A stretch of DNA of 64,000 nt from Hyphomicrobiales bacterium (GCA_900473915.1 UCNG01000022.1:20680-84679), one strand, 5' to 3'. Positions 8,718-17,978 are shown, counted from the stretch's first letter. Numbers and translations: made by a program. Notes: generated from the letters alone by a model not told the origin.

Positions 8718-9668
8718 ATGCGCGATCCCTATAGCGTGCTGGGCGTCGCCAAAACGGCGAAGCCCGATGAAATAAAATCGGCTTTTCGCAAGCTGGCCAA
8801 AAAGCACCATCCGGATCAGAACAAGGACGATCCGAAGGCGCAGGAGCGCTTCGCAGAACTGAATCAAGCCTATGAAATTTTGGGCGACAAGGACAAGCGC
8901 GGGCAATTCGATCGCGGTGAGATCGACGCTGAGGGCAAGCCCGCTTTCCAGGGCTTCACAGGCGGACAGGGCTTCGGCGGCGCACATGGCGACCCGTTCG
9001 CCGGTTTCCGGCAGGGCGGCGGCAACAGCCATTTTGAATTTCGTTCCGGCCCCGGCGGCTTTCAGCAGGGCGGTGGCTTCGGCGGCGCAGAAGATATCCT
9101 GAACGATCTTTTTGGTGGCGCTTTCGGCGGCGGGGGCAGGGCAGGCGGCGCAAGGCAGCGTGGCCCATCCAAGGGGGCAGACCTTTCCGCCTCCATCGAT
9201 ATTACGCTGGAACAGGCCGCAGGCGCGGAGAAGGTCGAAGCGATTTTCCCGAACGGCAAGCACCTCAAGATCAAACTGCCGAAATATGTCGAAGACGGCC
9301 AGACCATTCGCCTGAAAGGGCAGGGCGAGACCTTGATGGGCGGAACGGCAGGCGATGCGCTGGTCACTATCCAATTCAAGGCGCATCCGCGGTTTCGCCT
9401 GGAAGGCCGTGACGTGCATGTAGACCTGCCGGTCGAGCTTGCAGATGCGGTGCTTGGCGGCAGGCAGGAGGTTGAAACGCTCGACGGGCGGATTGCGGTG
9501 AAAATACCGGCATGGTCAAGTTCCGATCGCGTGCTGCGCCTGAAGGAAAAAGGTCTTCCGCTGAAAGCTGGCGGGCGCGGCGATCTTTATGTTCACGTAC
9601 GGATCATGCTGCCGGAAGGCGGCGACACGGAACTGGAAGAATTCCTGCAAAAACGCAAACAAGCCTGA
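8718..9668 (+). CDS. CbpA-like DnaJ co-chaperone
   Basis: A 316-residue J-domain protein. The J domain occupies residues 3-70 with HPD at 31-33, which stimulates the DnaK ATPase. A Gly/Phe-rich linker follows (about residues 75-150), then the two-part C-terminal peptide-binding domain. The four CxxCxGxG zinc repeats of true DnaJ are missing, which places it in the class B / CbpA group. The ATG has AGAGGA 6 bases upstream. The next gene is fabI, with no functional link evident. Confidence 0.93.
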   Translation: MRDPYSVLGVAKTAKPDEIKSAFRKLAKKHHPDQNKDDPKAQERFAELNQAYEILGDKDKRGQFDRGEIDAEGKPAFQGFTGGQGFGGAHGDPFAGFRQGGGNSHFEFRSGPGGFQQGGGFGGAEDILNDLFGGAFGGGGRAGGARQRGPSKGADLSASIDITLEQAAGAEKVEAIFPNGKHLKIKLPKYVEDGQTIRLKGQGETLMGGTAGDALVTIQFKAHPRFRLEGRDVHVDLPVELADAVLGGRQEVETLDGRIAVKIPAWSSSDRVLRLKEKGLPLKAGGRGDLYVHVRIMLPEGGDTELEEFLQKRKQA

Positions 9669-9813
9669 ACAGGGCTTCAATCGTTTGAAGCCGGGTGTTG
9701 TCTCTTTGCGGCAGTAAAGTGACAATGCCCGGCTTTTTCACTGCAATTGCTTGAAGGAGAGCCGAGGCTGTGCGATAGGGCAACAAGTTAATTGTTTTCA
9801 ATGAGGACCCCTA

Positions 9814-10632
9814 ATGACCGCACAGTCAGGTTTGTTGCAGGGCAAGCGTGGATTGATTCTGGGCGTCGCCAACAACCGCTCCATCGCATGGGGTATTGCC
9901 AAGGCCGCTCGCGATGCAGGCGCAGAGCTCGCATTCACCTATCAGGGCGATGCATTGAAGAAGCGTGTCGAGCCTCTGGCTGAAGAGCTTGGCGCTTTCG
10001 TTGCCGGACATTGCGATGTGGCGGATGCCGCCAGCATCGATGCTGTTTTCGAGACGCTTGAGAAGAAGTGGGGCAAGCTCGATTTCGTCGTGCACGCCGT
10101 CGGTTTTTCCGACAAGGACGAGTTGACGGGCCGCTATGTCGATACATCGGAAGCCAATTTCACCAACACGATGCTGATTTCGGTCTATTCGCTGACGGCG
10201 ATTTCGCGCCGCGCGGAAAAGCTGATGGCTGACGGCGGCTCGATCCTGACACTGACCTATTATGGCGCCGAAAAGGTCATGCCGAACTACAATGTCATGG
10301 GTGTCGCCAAGGCTGCCCTTGAGGCCAGCGTGAAATATCTGGCCGTCGATCTTGGACCGCAGAACATTCGCGTCAATGCGATTTCGGCAGGTCCCATCAA
10401 GACGCTCGCCGCCTCCGGCATCGGTGATTTCCGCTATATCCTCAAGTGGAACGAGTACAACGCGCCGCTGCGCCGTACCGTCACCATCGAGGAAGTGGGC
10501 GATGTCGGCCTTTATTTCCTTTCCGACCTGTCCCGTTCGGTGACCGGTGAAGTCCATCACGCGGATAGCGGCTATCATGTCATCGGCATGAAAGCGGTCG
10601 ACGCGCCGGATATTTCGGTCGTGAAAGACTGA
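9814..10632 (+). CDS. fabI: Enoyl-ACP reductase (NADH)
   Basis: A 272-residue SDR-fold enzyme. It carries out the last reduction of each fatty acid elongation cycle and is the triclosan target class. The N-terminal GLILGVANNRSIAWGIAKA is the FabI nucleotide-binding signature, and the active site is seen in LTYYGAEKVMPNYNVMGVAK (Tyr, Tyr, Lys spacing of FabI). The ATG at 9814 follows GAGGA by 7 bases. A strong terminator follows. The remaining elongation genes are at 42.4-46.1 kb. Confidence 0.97.
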   Translation: MTAQSGLLQGKRGLILGVANNRSIAWGIAKAARDAGAELAFTYQGDALKKRVEPLAEELGAFVAGHCDVADAASIDAVFETLEKKWGKLDFVVHAVGFSDKDELTGRYVDTSEANFTNTMLISVYSLTAISRRAEKLMADGGSILTLTYYGAEKVMPNYNVMGVAKAALEASVKYLAVDLGPQNIRVNAISAGPIKTLAASGIGDFRYILKWNEYNAPLRRTVTIEEVGDVGLYFLSDLSRSVTGEVHHADSGYHVIGMKAVDAPDISVVKD

Positions 10633-10645
10633 AGCAGCGAATATC

Positions 10646-10686
10646 AAATCCCGAAAAGCTGACCGGCTTTTCGGGATTTTTCTTTC
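10646..10686 (+). terminator. Terminator of fabI
   Basis: AAATCCCGAAAAGC and GCTTTTCGGGATTT form a 14-bp stem with a short loop, followed by TTTCTTT. It starts about 14 bases after the fabI stop. Confidence 0.9.
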
Positions 10687-10739
10687 CCGATGCGGGAAAG
10701 CTATGCAGACAACGACTGACGGCATATTGGGGTAGGGCT

Positions 10740-11330
10740 GTGGCTCGGGAAATCATCTACTTTTCGCGTCACGGCGAGACGGACTGGAATGTTTCGCAGC
10801 GCATTCAGGGACAGCTCGACATCGATATCAATGCCCATGGCCGCACCCAGGCGGATCGCAATGGCGATATGCTGAAATCGCTGATCGGTGACGGCGCGGG
10901 CTTCGACTTCGTGGCAAGCCCCCTGCGTCGAACCCGCGAAACGATGGAGCGCATCCGCCTGCGCATGGGGCTCGATCCGTATGATTACCGCACAGACCCG
11001 CAGCTGATGGAAGTCAATTTCGGCGATTGGCAAGGCTTCATGATGGAAGACATTGCCAAGGAACGCGAAGATCTTCTGGAAGCGCGCGCCCGCGACAAGT
11101 GGAATTTTGTGCCGCCGGGCGCAACCGCTGAAAGCTATATGAGCCTCTCGCGCCGTATCGGGCGCTGGGTGGAGGCTGTGGAATGGCCTACCGTCTGCGT
11201 GACGCATGGCGGCTGCATTCGGACGCTGTTTTACCTTTACGGCGATATGGATGGCCACGCCGCCGCTAATCTATCCATCCCGCAGGACAAGCTTCTGAAG
11301 TTCGAAAACGGCAAGCTTGAGTGGATTTGA
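10740..11330 (+). CDS. Histidine phosphatase family protein
   Basis: A 196-residue phosphoglycerate-mutase-like phosphatase. The phospho-acceptor motif FSRHGETDWN is at about residues 8-17, the ASPLRRTRET segment supplies a second arginine, an acidic residue is present in MEVNFGDWQG, and the second catalytic His is in THGG (about residue 158). The substrate is unknown; the family includes cofactor-dependent mutases and many phosphatases. The start is a GTG at 10740 with GGGG/AGGG just upstream. It is separated from fabI by a terminator, so it has its own promoter. Confidence 0.88.
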   Translation: MAREIIYFSRHGETDWNVSQRIQGQLDIDINAHGRTQADRNGDMLKSLIGDGAGFDFVASPLRRTRETMERIRLRMGLDPYDYRTDPQLMEVNFGDWQGFMMEDIAKEREDLLEARARDKWNFVPPGATAESYMSLSRRIGRWVEAVEWPTVCVTHGGCIRTLFYLYGDMDGHAAANLSIPQDKLLKFENGKLEWI

Positions 11331-11388
11331 TTCCACAAATCAGCCCATAGTAGTCACGAACAGAATTCTGTTAGCGATGGAGCGTTGG

Positions 11389-12138
11389 ATGTCCTTCGAA
11401 CGGTTTGCGGTCATATCGGATATTCATGGTAACAGCGATGCGCTGGCTGCTGTGCTAGCCGATATCGATGCGTTGCAAATCCAGACGATCATCAATCTCG
11501 GCGACCATCTGAGTGGTCCTTTAGCCGCGCGAGAGACTGCAGATATGCTGATGGCGCGAGAAATGATCTGTATTCGCGGCAATCATGATCGCTGGCTTGT
11601 TGAAAAGCCGCTCGCAGCGATGGGGCCGTCAGACCGTGTCGCGCGAGAACAGCTTGATGACCGACATATTGAATGGTTGCGTGCGATGCCTGGGCCGCAG
11701 CGACTGGCTGACGGACGGATATTCATCTGTCACGGCACCCCGTCGAGCGATACCACCTATTGGATGGAAAAAGTTACCGCGAATGGCGAGGTCGTTCTGC
11801 GATCCCGAGACGAGATCGAGGCTGAGGCCGAAGGCATAGCAGCATCTCTCATCCTCTGCGGCCATACGCATACGCCACGCATCGTTCGTTTTGGAGACGG
11901 TCGATTACTGGTCAACCCGGGAAGCGTGGGGTGCCCGGGTTATGATGACGATCAACCGGTTTCACATGTCGTTCAAACCGGCAATCCCAACGCGTCCTAT
12001 GCTGTCATCGAACAGACCCAGGGCGTCTGGCAGGTAGCCACGCGTAATATTCCTTACGATACAGCGCGAATGGTGCGGATGGCCGAAAATAATGGTCGTG
12101 CGGATTGGGCCCGTGTCGTGGGAAGTGGCTGGCTCTAA
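11389..12138 (+). CDS. Metallophosphoesterase, YfcE/ApaH-like
   Basis: A 249-residue calcineurin-fold phosphoesterase. Metal-binding motifs are in the usual order: DIHGN near the N-terminus, GDHLSGP, RGNHDR, then CHGTP, and GHTHTP with the following NPGSVG. I chose the ATG at 11389 because GGAG lies 6 bases upstream and SFERFAVISDIHGN follows at once; ATG 11377 is a possible alternative. Codon choice appears less GC-biased than in the flanking genes (by eye), hinting at a later arrival. The substrate cannot be told. Confidence 0.85.
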   Translation: MSFERFAVISDIHGNSDALAAVLADIDALQIQTIINLGDHLSGPLAARETADMLMAREMICIRGNHDRWLVEKPLAAMGPSDRVAREQLDDRHIEWLRAMPGPQRLADGRIFICHGTPSSDTTYWMEKVTANGEVVLRSRDEIEAEAEGIAASLILCGHTHTPRIVRFGDGRLLVNPGSVGCPGYDDDQPVSHVVQTGNPNASYAVIEQTQGVWQVATRNIPYDTARMVRMAENNGRADWARVVGSGWL

Positions 12139-12149
12139 TTCAAATGAAA

Positions 12150-12176
12150 AAAGCGGCCCATTTGCCGCTCTTTTGT
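12150..12176. terminator. Bidirectional terminator after the metallophosphoesterase
   Basis: AAAAAAGCGGC and GCCGCTCTTTT flank a 6-base loop. A-run and T-run on opposite sides serve the two convergent genes. Confidence 0.75.
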
Positions 12177-12198
12177 ATTTGGGCAGCAGGCTCGGGGC

Positions 12199-12450
12199 TT
12201 ACGGCGCTTCCTGAATATCGGTGATGAAGCGCGTGCTGTCGACCATATCATAAATGATAAGGACCTTCATGCCCTTGTTGATCGCGCTATAATCGAACTC
12301 GCCAGGCAGCTTGTATGTCTGGCCGTCATCCAGCGTAATGGTTTCGCTGTCCTTATTGATACCGGTGATCTTGCCTTCGGCATCGTCCGCCATCGCTACC
12401 GTGGAGAAAAGCGAAGCAACGATGAGGATTAATCCGACCAGATAATGCAT
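12199..12450 (-). CDS. DUF1344 small exported protein
   Basis: An 83-residue protein with a clear signal peptide (hydrophobic core LVGLILIVASLFSTVAMA, cleaved about residue 21). The mature part, with KITGINKDSETITLDDGQTY and KLPGEF, has the small beta-barrel-like look of the DUF1344 family. It is predicted to be periplasmic with unknown function. Its upstream region (12451-12732) is shared with the divergent aroC. Confidence 0.85.
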   Translation of the reverse strand: MHYLVGLILIVASLFSTVAMADDAEGKITGINKDSETITLDDGQTYKLPGEFDYSAINKGMKVLIIYDMVDSTRFITDIQEAP

Positions 12451-12732
12451 GACTTTCCGTTCCTTTGGTTGTGCCTCGGATTGGGTTGTCGCCTGACCGA
12501 TTCGACACGATTGTCGCTATTTGGTGTTTTGGCGCGTCGCGCCGGATATCCCACAGTGTAGCGTGCTGAATGTGTCAAAAAAAATGCCGGATATCGATCT
12601 TCAGAAGGAAATTTTACGTCGCCGGAGAGCTTGATTTGACCGGCGTCAAAAAGCCCAATAAAACCGGCGCGTAAAGTAGCTGCTCTCTCCTTGGCCTGCT
12701 CCGGACAAGGACAATTTATTCAGGCGTCGCGC

Positions 12733-13827
12733 ATGTCTCACAATAGTTTCGGCCATCTGTTCCGCGTAACCACCTGGGGCGAAAGTCACGGTCTGGCGCT
12801 CGGTTGCGTTGTTGACGGCTGCCCGCCCGGCATCACGTTCACGGAAGCTGAAATTCAGGCCTATCTCGACAAGCGCAAGCCCGGCCAGTCCAAATATACC
12901 ACGCAGCGCCGCGAACCCGATCAGGTGCGCGTGCTTTCCGGCGTTCTTCTGGGCGATGACGGCGTGACCATGACGACCACCGGCACGCCGATTTCGATGA
13001 TGATCGAGAATACCGATCAACGCTCCAAGGATTATGGCGAGATTGCTCGCCAGTACCGTCCCGGCCATGCCGATTACACCTATGACGTCAAATATGGCAT
13101 TCGCGACTATCGCGGTGGCGGGCGTTCGTCGGCGCGTGAAACCGCAGCCCGTGTTGCGGCTGGCGCCATAGCGCGCAAGATCGTGCCGGGGCTGGAAGTC
13201 AAGGGCGCGCTGGTTGCCATGGGCGTGCACGGCATCGACCGGCGTCGCTGGAACTGGTCCGAAGTGGACAACAATCCTTTCTTCTCGCCGGATGCGGGTT
13301 CGGTCGAATTGTTCGCGGACTATCTCGATGGCATTCGCAAAAGCGGATCGTCGGTCGGTGCGGTCATCGAGATTGTTGCTGAAGGCGTGCCTGCTGGCAT
13401 TGGCGCGCCGATCTATGGCAAGCTTGATCAGGACATTGCCAGCCTGCTGATGTCGATCAACGCCGTGAAGGGCGTCGAAATAGGCAATGGTTTCGAGGCG
13501 GCGCGTCTCACCGGCGAAGAAAATGCCGACGAAATGCGCATGGGCAATGACGGCAAGCCGTTGTTCCTGTCCAATCATGCAGGCGGCATTCTGGGTGGCA
13601 TCGCAACCGGCGCGCCGGTTGTGGCGCGTTTCGCGGTCAAGCCGACCTCGTCGATTCTGACCCCGCGCCGCTCTGTCGATAAGGACGGCCAGGAAGTGGA
13701 TGTGATGACCAAGGGCCGTCATGATCCATGCGTGGGCATTCGCGCCGTGCCAATCGGCGAGGCGATGGTAGCTTGCGCGATTGCCGATCATTATCTGCGT
13801 CATCGCGGCCAGACTGGCCGCGTCTGA
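12733..13827 (+). CDS. aroC: Chorismate synthase
   Basis: A 364-residue FMN-dependent enzyme. It converts EPSP to chorismate at the end of the shikimate pathway. All family signatures are seen: [15 protein letters not shown] near the N-terminus, [20 protein letters not shown] with RSSARET in the middle, and the late GGxxGGI loop (NHAGGILGG) with FAVKPTSS. The ATG at 12733 gives the standard MSHNSFG start; upstream codons in frame are not conserved. Confidence 0.98.
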   Translation: MSHNSFGHLFRVTTWGESHGLALGCVVDGCPPGITFTEAEIQAYLDKRKPGQSKYTTQRREPDQVRVLSGVLLGDDGVTMTTTGTPISMMIENTDQRSKDYGEIARQYRPGHADYTYDVKYGIRDYRGGGRSSARETAARVAAGAIARKIVPGLEVKGALVAMGVHGIDRRRWNWSEVDNNPFFSPDAGSVELFADYLDGIRKSGSSVGAVIEIVAEGVPAGIGAPIYGKLDQDIASLLMSINAVKGVEIGNGFEAARLTGEENADEMRMGNDGKPLFLSNHAGGILGGIATGAPVVARFAVKPTSSILTPRRSVDKDGQEVDVMTKGRHDPCVGIRAVPIGEAMVACAIADHYLRHRGQTGRV

Positions 13828-13901
13828 TTCATTTGGGGCCAGACTGGCCATAATCTAACCGGCGATTGGGCCCGTTGGTCATCTGACATATAGAGGTCGA
13901 A

Positions 13902-15017
13902 ATGAGCTATAATCAGAAACAGGTCGTTGATGCGCTTCGTGCATTCGAACGCGGCGAAATCGTTGTAGTCATGGATGATGACGGGCGCGAGAACGAAGGC
14001 GACCTGATTGTCGCCGCCGTGCATTGCACGCCGGAAAAGATGGCCTTCATCGTTCGTCATACGTCCGGTATCGTCTGCACGCCGATGACACGCGAGGAAG
14101 CCAAGCGGCTCAACCTCGCACCCATGGTTGCTGAAAACGAATCTGCCCACACGACAGCGTTCACTGTGACGGTCGATTACCGCCATGGCACCACGACCGG
14201 CATTTCGGCGGAAGACCGCACGCTGACCGTTCGCAATCTGGCCAATCCCAATGCAGGCGCTTCGGATTTCGTGCGTCCCGGCCATATTTTCCCGCTGGTT
14301 GCCCGCGAAGGCGGCGTTCTGATGCGGTCCGGCCATACGGAAGCCGCTGTCGACCTCTGCAAGCTCGCAAATCTCCCGCCGATCGGCGTGATCTGCGAGC
14401 TCGTCAACGATGACGGTTCCGTCATGCGCGGCCCCGACGTAAAGGCTTTTGCCGAAAAACACGCTCTGCATCGGGTCACGGTTGCCGACCTCATCGCCTA
14501 TCGCCAGCGCAAGGAAACGCTGGTCAAGCGCGTTGGCGATGCACTCGTAAGCACCTGTGCGGGAAGCGCCCACGCCTACACATATGAACTGCCATGGGAA
14601 CCGATGCAGCACGTTGCCGTCGTATTCGGCGACATTCGTGACGGTGAGGAAGTGCCGGTTCGCCTGCACCGCGAAGATGTGCTGAACGACGTTTTCGGCA
14701 AAGGCAGCAGCAATCTTGACGCCATCATGGAAAAGATGGGCAAGGAAGGTCGCGGCGTACTAGTCTATCTGCGCGAAGGCTCTGTCGGCGTGCGTTCCGA
14801 TCATCACGATACCCGCGCTCGCGATGCGATCCAGGGCGAGCATGAAAGCCACGCCGAAGCGGTTGCCCGCGAGGAAGAATGGCGTCAGATCGGTCTTGGC
14901 GCACAGATATTGAAGGACCTCGGCATCACGTCGATTGTGCTTCTGGCGTCGCGCGAGCGCCATTATGTCGGTCTCGAAGGCTTCGGCATTCACATCGCCC
15001 GCACGGAAATCATCTAA
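13902..15017 (+). CDS. ribB: 3,4-dihydroxy-2-butanone-4-phosphate synthase with degenerate RibA-like domain
   Basis: A 371-residue protein. Residues 1 to about 205 form a complete DHBP synthase, which makes the four-carbon unit of riboflavin from ribulose-5-phosphate: VVMDDDGRENEGDL, the RHTSGI segment, HTTAFTVTVDYRHGTTTGIS and RPGHIFPL are all present. The second half aligns with GTP cyclohydrolase II but has lost its zinc cysteines: where an active enzyme has SECLTGDVFGSLRCDCG, this one reads REDVLNDVFGKGSSN. It is therefore unlikely to hydrolyse GTP. This layout is common in alphaproteobacteria. No FMN riboswitch fits in the 74-base gap after aroC. Confidence 0.93.
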   Translation: MSYNQKQVVDALRAFERGEIVVVMDDDGRENEGDLIVAAVHCTPEKMAFIVRHTSGIVCTPMTREEAKRLNLAPMVAENESAHTTAFTVTVDYRHGTTTGISAEDRTLTVRNLANPNAGASDFVRPGHIFPLVAREGGVLMRSGHTEAAVDLCKLANLPPIGVICELVNDDGSVMRGPDVKAFAEKHALHRVTVADLIAYRQRKETLVKRVGDALVSTCAGSAHAYTYELPWEPMQHVAVVFGDIRDGEEVPVRLHREDVLNDVFGKGSSNLDAIMEKMGKEGRGVLVYLREGSVGVRSDHHDTRARDAIQGEHESHAEAVAREEEWRQIGLGAQILKDLGITSIVLLASRERHYVGLEGFGIHIARTEII

Positions 15018-15085
15018 CCGCGTTTCAGACAGATCAGGCGCATGGCCGTCATGGTCATGTGCCGGTGAGATGCTATAGTGAAACT

Positions 15086-16036
15086 ATGACGACACGGCTT
15101 TACTGGCATCCGATCTATCTGGAACATTTGACACCGCCCGGCCATCCCGAGCGTCCGGATCGCATCCGGGCGCTGATGAGTGAACTGGAGGGGCCGGATT
15201 TCTATCGGCTCGACCGGGTTGAAGCACCGCGCGCCGACGAGACGGGTGTGCTTCTTGCGCATCCGGAAGAACATCTGGAAGCGATACGCGCCGGAATACC
15301 CGAGCCTTCTCCGGACGAGGAGGCACCGGCGCCCGTGGTGCGGCTCGACGGCGACACTTATGTCAGCCCGAAAAGTCTGGAAGCCGCGCTGACGGCAATC
15401 GGTGCGGCCACGGCTGCGGTCGATGATGTATTTTCGGGTGCTGCAAATAATGTGTTCGTTGCGGCTCGCCCGCCGGGACATCATGCCGAACGTTCCACAG
15501 CAATGGGTTTTTGCCTTTTCAACAATGTTGCGATTGCTGCACGCCATGCACAGCGCCGCCACGGTGCCGAGCGCGTCGCCATCGTCGATTGGGACGTGCA
15601 TCACGGAAACGGAACGCAGGATATTTTCAAGGACGATCCAAGCGTCCTGTTCTGCTCGACGCATCAGTTTCCTTTATATCCCGGCACGGGTGCGAAGGAT
15701 GAAACCGGCGTCGGCAATATCTTCAATGCGCCGCTTTCCCCCGATACCGGAAGTCGCGAATTTCGCGAGGCATTTAATAGTCGTGTATTGCCTGCCTTGG
15801 ACAATTTCCGGCCAGATTTGATCCTTATTTCGGCGGGCTTCGATGCTCATTTTCGCGATCCGCTGGCCGAGCTTAATCTTGACGAAGCGGATTTTGATTG
15901 GGCGACGGGCAAGCTCATGGAGCGGGCAGAAAGGTTCTGCGATCACCGGCTAGTGAGTGTGCTCGAAGGTGGATATGATCTAGAGGGCTTGTCGCAGTCC
16001 GCGTCTACGCATATTACGCGGCTGTTGAAAGGATGA
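15086..16036 (+). CDS. Histone deacetylase family (acetylpolyamine amidohydrolase-like) hydrolase
   Basis: A 316-residue zinc deacetylase of the arginase/HDAC fold. The catalytic His pair is in RPPGHHAE, metal ligands are in VDWDVHHGNGT and SAGFDAHFRDPL, and the Gly-rich EGGYD segment is near the C-terminus. Bacterial members remove acetyl groups from polyamines or small metabolites; the substrate here is unknown. I chose the ATG at 15086, which gives MTTRLYWHPIYLEH; the longer frame overlaps ribB. It is probably co-transcribed with xseB, 3 bases downstream. Confidence 0.92.
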   Translation: MTTRLYWHPIYLEHLTPPGHPERPDRIRALMSELEGPDFYRLDRVEAPRADETGVLLAHPEEHLEAIRAGIPEPSPDEEAPAPVVRLDGDTYVSPKSLEAALTAIGAATAAVDDVFSGAANNVFVAARPPGHHAERSTAMGFCLFNNVAIAARHAQRRHGAERVAIVDWDVHHGNGTQDIFKDDPSVLFCSTHQFPLYPGTGAKDETGVGNIFNAPLSPDTGSREFREAFNSRVLPALDNFRPDLILISAGFDAHFRDPLAELNLDEADFDWATGKLMERAERFCDHRLVSVLEGGYDLEGLSQSASTHITRLLKG

Positions 16037-16039
16037 ATC

Positions 16040-16294
16040 ATGGTAACCGAACCGTCCAACGCCGACATTGCGGTAATGAGCTTCGAGGATGCGCTGAAGC
16101 AGCTTGAGAAGATCGTCGACGATCTGGAGCGGGGCGACGTGCCGCTGGAGGAATCCATTCGCATCTATGAGCGCGGCGAAGCCCTGAAGAAGCATTGCGA
16201 CGCGCTTCTGAAATCCGCCGAGGACAAGGTGGAGAAAATCCGCATTGGCCGCGATGGGCAGCCGGTCGGAACGGAACCGCTGGACCCTGAGTAA
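16040..16294 (+). CDS. xseB: Exodeoxyribonuclease VII small subunit
   Basis: An 84-residue subunit of exonuclease VII. It multimerises with XseA to degrade single-stranded DNA in both directions. The core [36 protein letters not shown] is the family signature. It starts 3 bases after the deacetylase stop. XseA is not in this window. Confidence 0.96.
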   Translation: MVTEPSNADIAVMSFEDALKQLEKIVDDLERGDVPLEESIRIYERGEALKKHCDALLKSAEDKVEKIRIGRDGQPVGTEPLDPE

Positions 16295-16315
16295 TATCGG
16301 CCAGAGTGTTTCCGG

Positions 16316-16834
16316 TCAGAAGAGCGTTTTGAGCTGGGTGACGTAAGGTGCCAGAACGCCGCTCAGCATGTAGGGGCCAAGTCCCCAGGCAAGCGTCCAT
16401 CCTGCAGCGCCGACAATATTGGCGGCCAGAAAATGCAGCGGGTTCATCTTCATTGAACCCGCAACGATGCCGTTAAGCTGCCGCAGCAGCACGACGAAGC
16501 GCGCCGTTGCGACCACATAAATTCCCTTGCTGTCGAAGAGTTTTTCAAACTGCTCCAGACGTTCCGGCGTGAGTTTGACGAGATGGCCGTATCGCAAGAT
16601 CAGTCGGCGTCCACCAAAACGCCCGATCAGATAGCCTGTGCAATCACCTAGCACCGCGCCAACAAAAACCGCGAGAAGCACAGCTTCGATGTTCTGCGTT
16701 CCGTGCAGCGCAAGCAGCGAGCTTGCTATGAGGGCGCTTTCGCCGGGCAAGGGGGCGCCGAATGATTCAAAATATACGATAAAGAAAAGCGCCAGCGCGC
16801 CATATGCGGCAATATAAGGTTCCAGAAAGCTCAT
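16316..16834 (-). CDS. DedA family membrane protein
   Basis: A 172-residue polytopic inner-membrane protein of the DedA/SNARE-associated family, whose members are linked to lipid carrier recycling and proton-motive force. The signature F.E..G.P.PGE (FESFGAPLPGESALI) is near residues 23-37, GDxxGY (GDCTGYLIGRFGG) follows the third helix, and the conserved arginine region RFVVLLRQLNGIVAG comes next. I chose ATG 16834 (MSFLEPYI); the upstream 18 codons overlap the palindromic repeat at 16862. It is convergent with xseB. Confidence 0.9.
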   Translation of the reverse strand: MSFLEPYIAAYGALALFFIVYFESFGAPLPGESALIASSLLALHGTQNIEAVLLAVFVGAVLGDCTGYLIGRFGGRRLILRYGHLVKLTPERLEQFEKLFDSKGIYVVATARFVVLLRQLNGIVAGSMKMNPLHFLAANIVGAAGWTLAWGLGPYMLSGVLAPYVTQLKTLF

Positions 16835-16861
16835 TGAATTGCAGGTCTTTCGGCAAATGCC

Positions 16862-16881
16862 GATCTGATTACAGTCAGATC
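16862..16881. repeat. Short palindrome, repeat family C copy 1
   Basis: GATCTGA and TCAGATC are 7-base perfect arms around TTACAG, followed by GAAACACG. A similar unit with CTGATTCAGTCAGATCGAAA lies at 42337-42367, and a looser one at 22998-23021. Confidence 0.5.
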
Positions 16882-16887
16882 GAAACA

Positions 16888-16916
16888 CGATAAAAGGCCC
16901 CGGACGAGCCGGAGCC
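16888..16916 (-). terminator. Terminator of the GlsB-family gene
   Basis: On the minus strand GGCTCCGG pairs with CCGGGGCC (one G-U pair) around a short loop, and TTTTATCG follows. It lies 20 bases past the stop of the gene at 16937-17200. Confidence 0.6.
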
Positions 16917-16936
16917 TGAAATCTGTATCTATCACA

Positions 16937-17200
16937 TCAACCGATGGAACGCTTGCCGGTAATTGCGTGGTATACCCACAACACGATTATTGAGCCGACT
17001 ATCGCAATAACAAGGCTGATCGGATCGAACGCGCCGGTGACGCCACGTCCAAAAAGCTGAGACGAAATCACACCGCCGACGATGGCGCCGACAATGCCGA
17101 GAGCAATATCCAGGAAAAGGCCCTGGCCGCTTTTATTGACAATCTTGCTGCCGATGAAGCCGGCAATCAAGCCTAGTATTATCCAGCTTATAACAGACAT
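16937..17200 (-). CDS. GlsB/YeaQ/YmgE family stress membrane protein
   Basis: An 87-residue protein, almost entirely hydrophobic, with three predicted membrane helices separated by Gly-rich turns (WIILGLIAGFIGSKI, LDIALGIVGAIVGGVI, LVIAIVGSIIVLWVYH). The pattern and length fit the transglycosylase-associated (GlsB/YeaQ) family, often induced by envelope or general stress. It is monocistronic with its own terminator. The molecular function is unknown. Confidence 0.9.
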   Translation of the reverse strand: MSVISWIILGLIAGFIGSKIVNKSGQGLFLDIALGIVGAIVGGVISSQLFGRGVTGAFDPISLVIAIVGSIIVLWVYHAITGKRSIG

Positions 17201-17364
17201 CTAATATCTCCCGATGCGTAAATACACTTTTTGCATCACGCACTTAGGAAATTTTCACACTGCTACAAAATTTGCAAGGTATAATGCTTGTCAAAATGGG
17301 AAACCCATTTACCTTTATCTTACCGAATGCACAGTTGGCATCGGATAACAGGGAGTATCGTGTG

Positions 17365-17925
17365 ATGGGAAGTTATGACGACAACTCGGGCAATTCGCCT
17401 ATTCCCGGCGGAAGCCTGGCGAAGCCGGTTCTGATTGCGCTCGGCGCCCTGCTGATCGGCAAGATGCTGAAGGGCCATGGCGACGATACGGCGGCTGCTC
17501 CGGCGCAGCCTGTGCCGGTGCCGGACCAATCGCAGGCAGGCGGCGGGCTGCTCGGCGGCATCCTTGGCGGGCTTGGGGGGCTGCTCGGTGGTGCGGCTGC
17601 CGGAAATGCTTCTGCGGCTCCCTCCGCGCCGGGACCTCTCGGCGGCGGACTTGGCGGTCTCCTCGATCAACTCAAGCAGGCTGGTCTTGGCGACAAGGTG
17701 GATTCGTGGGTTGGTCAGGGTTCCAATCATCCAATCGAGCCAGGGCAGCTTGGCGATGCGCTCGGCCAGAAAACGCTCAGTGAAATTGCGGCGCATGCCG
17801 GCATCGATCAGCAGGAGCTTCTGGACCAGCTCTCGCAGGTGCTGCCGGGCTTGGTGGACAAGCTGACGACGAACGGACAGGTCCCCGACACCAGCGCGCT
17901 TTCCAAGCTGTTGCAAGGGCGCTGA
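17365..17925 (+). CDS. YidB family protein (DUF937)
   Basis: A 186-residue protein. The Gly-rich, low-complexity middle (GGGLLGGILGGLGG and GGGLGGLLDQL) is followed by the DUF937 core GLGDKVDSWVGQGSNHPIEP, then LGDALGQKTLSEIAAHAGI and the C-terminal LLDQLSQVLPGLVDKLT helices, as in YidB. A hydrophobic stretch near residues 17-32 could be a membrane segment. I chose the ATG at 17365 (GGAG 9 bases upstream) over a TTG at 17272. The function is unknown. Confidence 0.85.
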   Translation: MGSYDDNSGNSPIPGGSLAKPVLIALGALLIGKMLKGHGDDTAAAPAQPVPVPDQSQAGGGLLGGILGGLGGLLGGAAAGNASAAPSAPGPLGGGLGGLLDQLKQAGLGDKVDSWVGQGSNHPIEPGQLGDALGQKTLSEIAAHAGIDQQELLDQLSQVLPGLVDKLTTNGQVPDTSALSKLLQGR

Positions 17926-17947
17926 CAGGATTTTGCATGGAGACTGA

Positions 17948-17978
17948 ACCGCACCGCTCGCCGGTGCGGTTTTGTTTT
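17948..17978 (+). terminator. Terminator of the yidB-like gene
   Basis: ACCGCACC and GGTGCGGT form an 8-bp stem around GCTCGCC, followed by TTTGTTTT. It starts 23 bases after the stop codon. Confidence 0.9.

Noticed and set aside
9673-9692. GGCTTCAA / TTGAAGCC hairpin after the dnaJ-like gene
   Set aside because: The stem is perfect, but it is followed by GGGTGTTG rather than a T-run, so terminator status is doubtful.
12646-13851. 401-codon minus-strand frame opposite aroC
   Set aside because: aroC is unambiguous. The antisense frame exists because of codon bias in the third position.
13828-13901. Possible FMN riboswitch before ribB
   Set aside because: The gap is only 74 bases and lacks the conserved junction segments of the RFN element.
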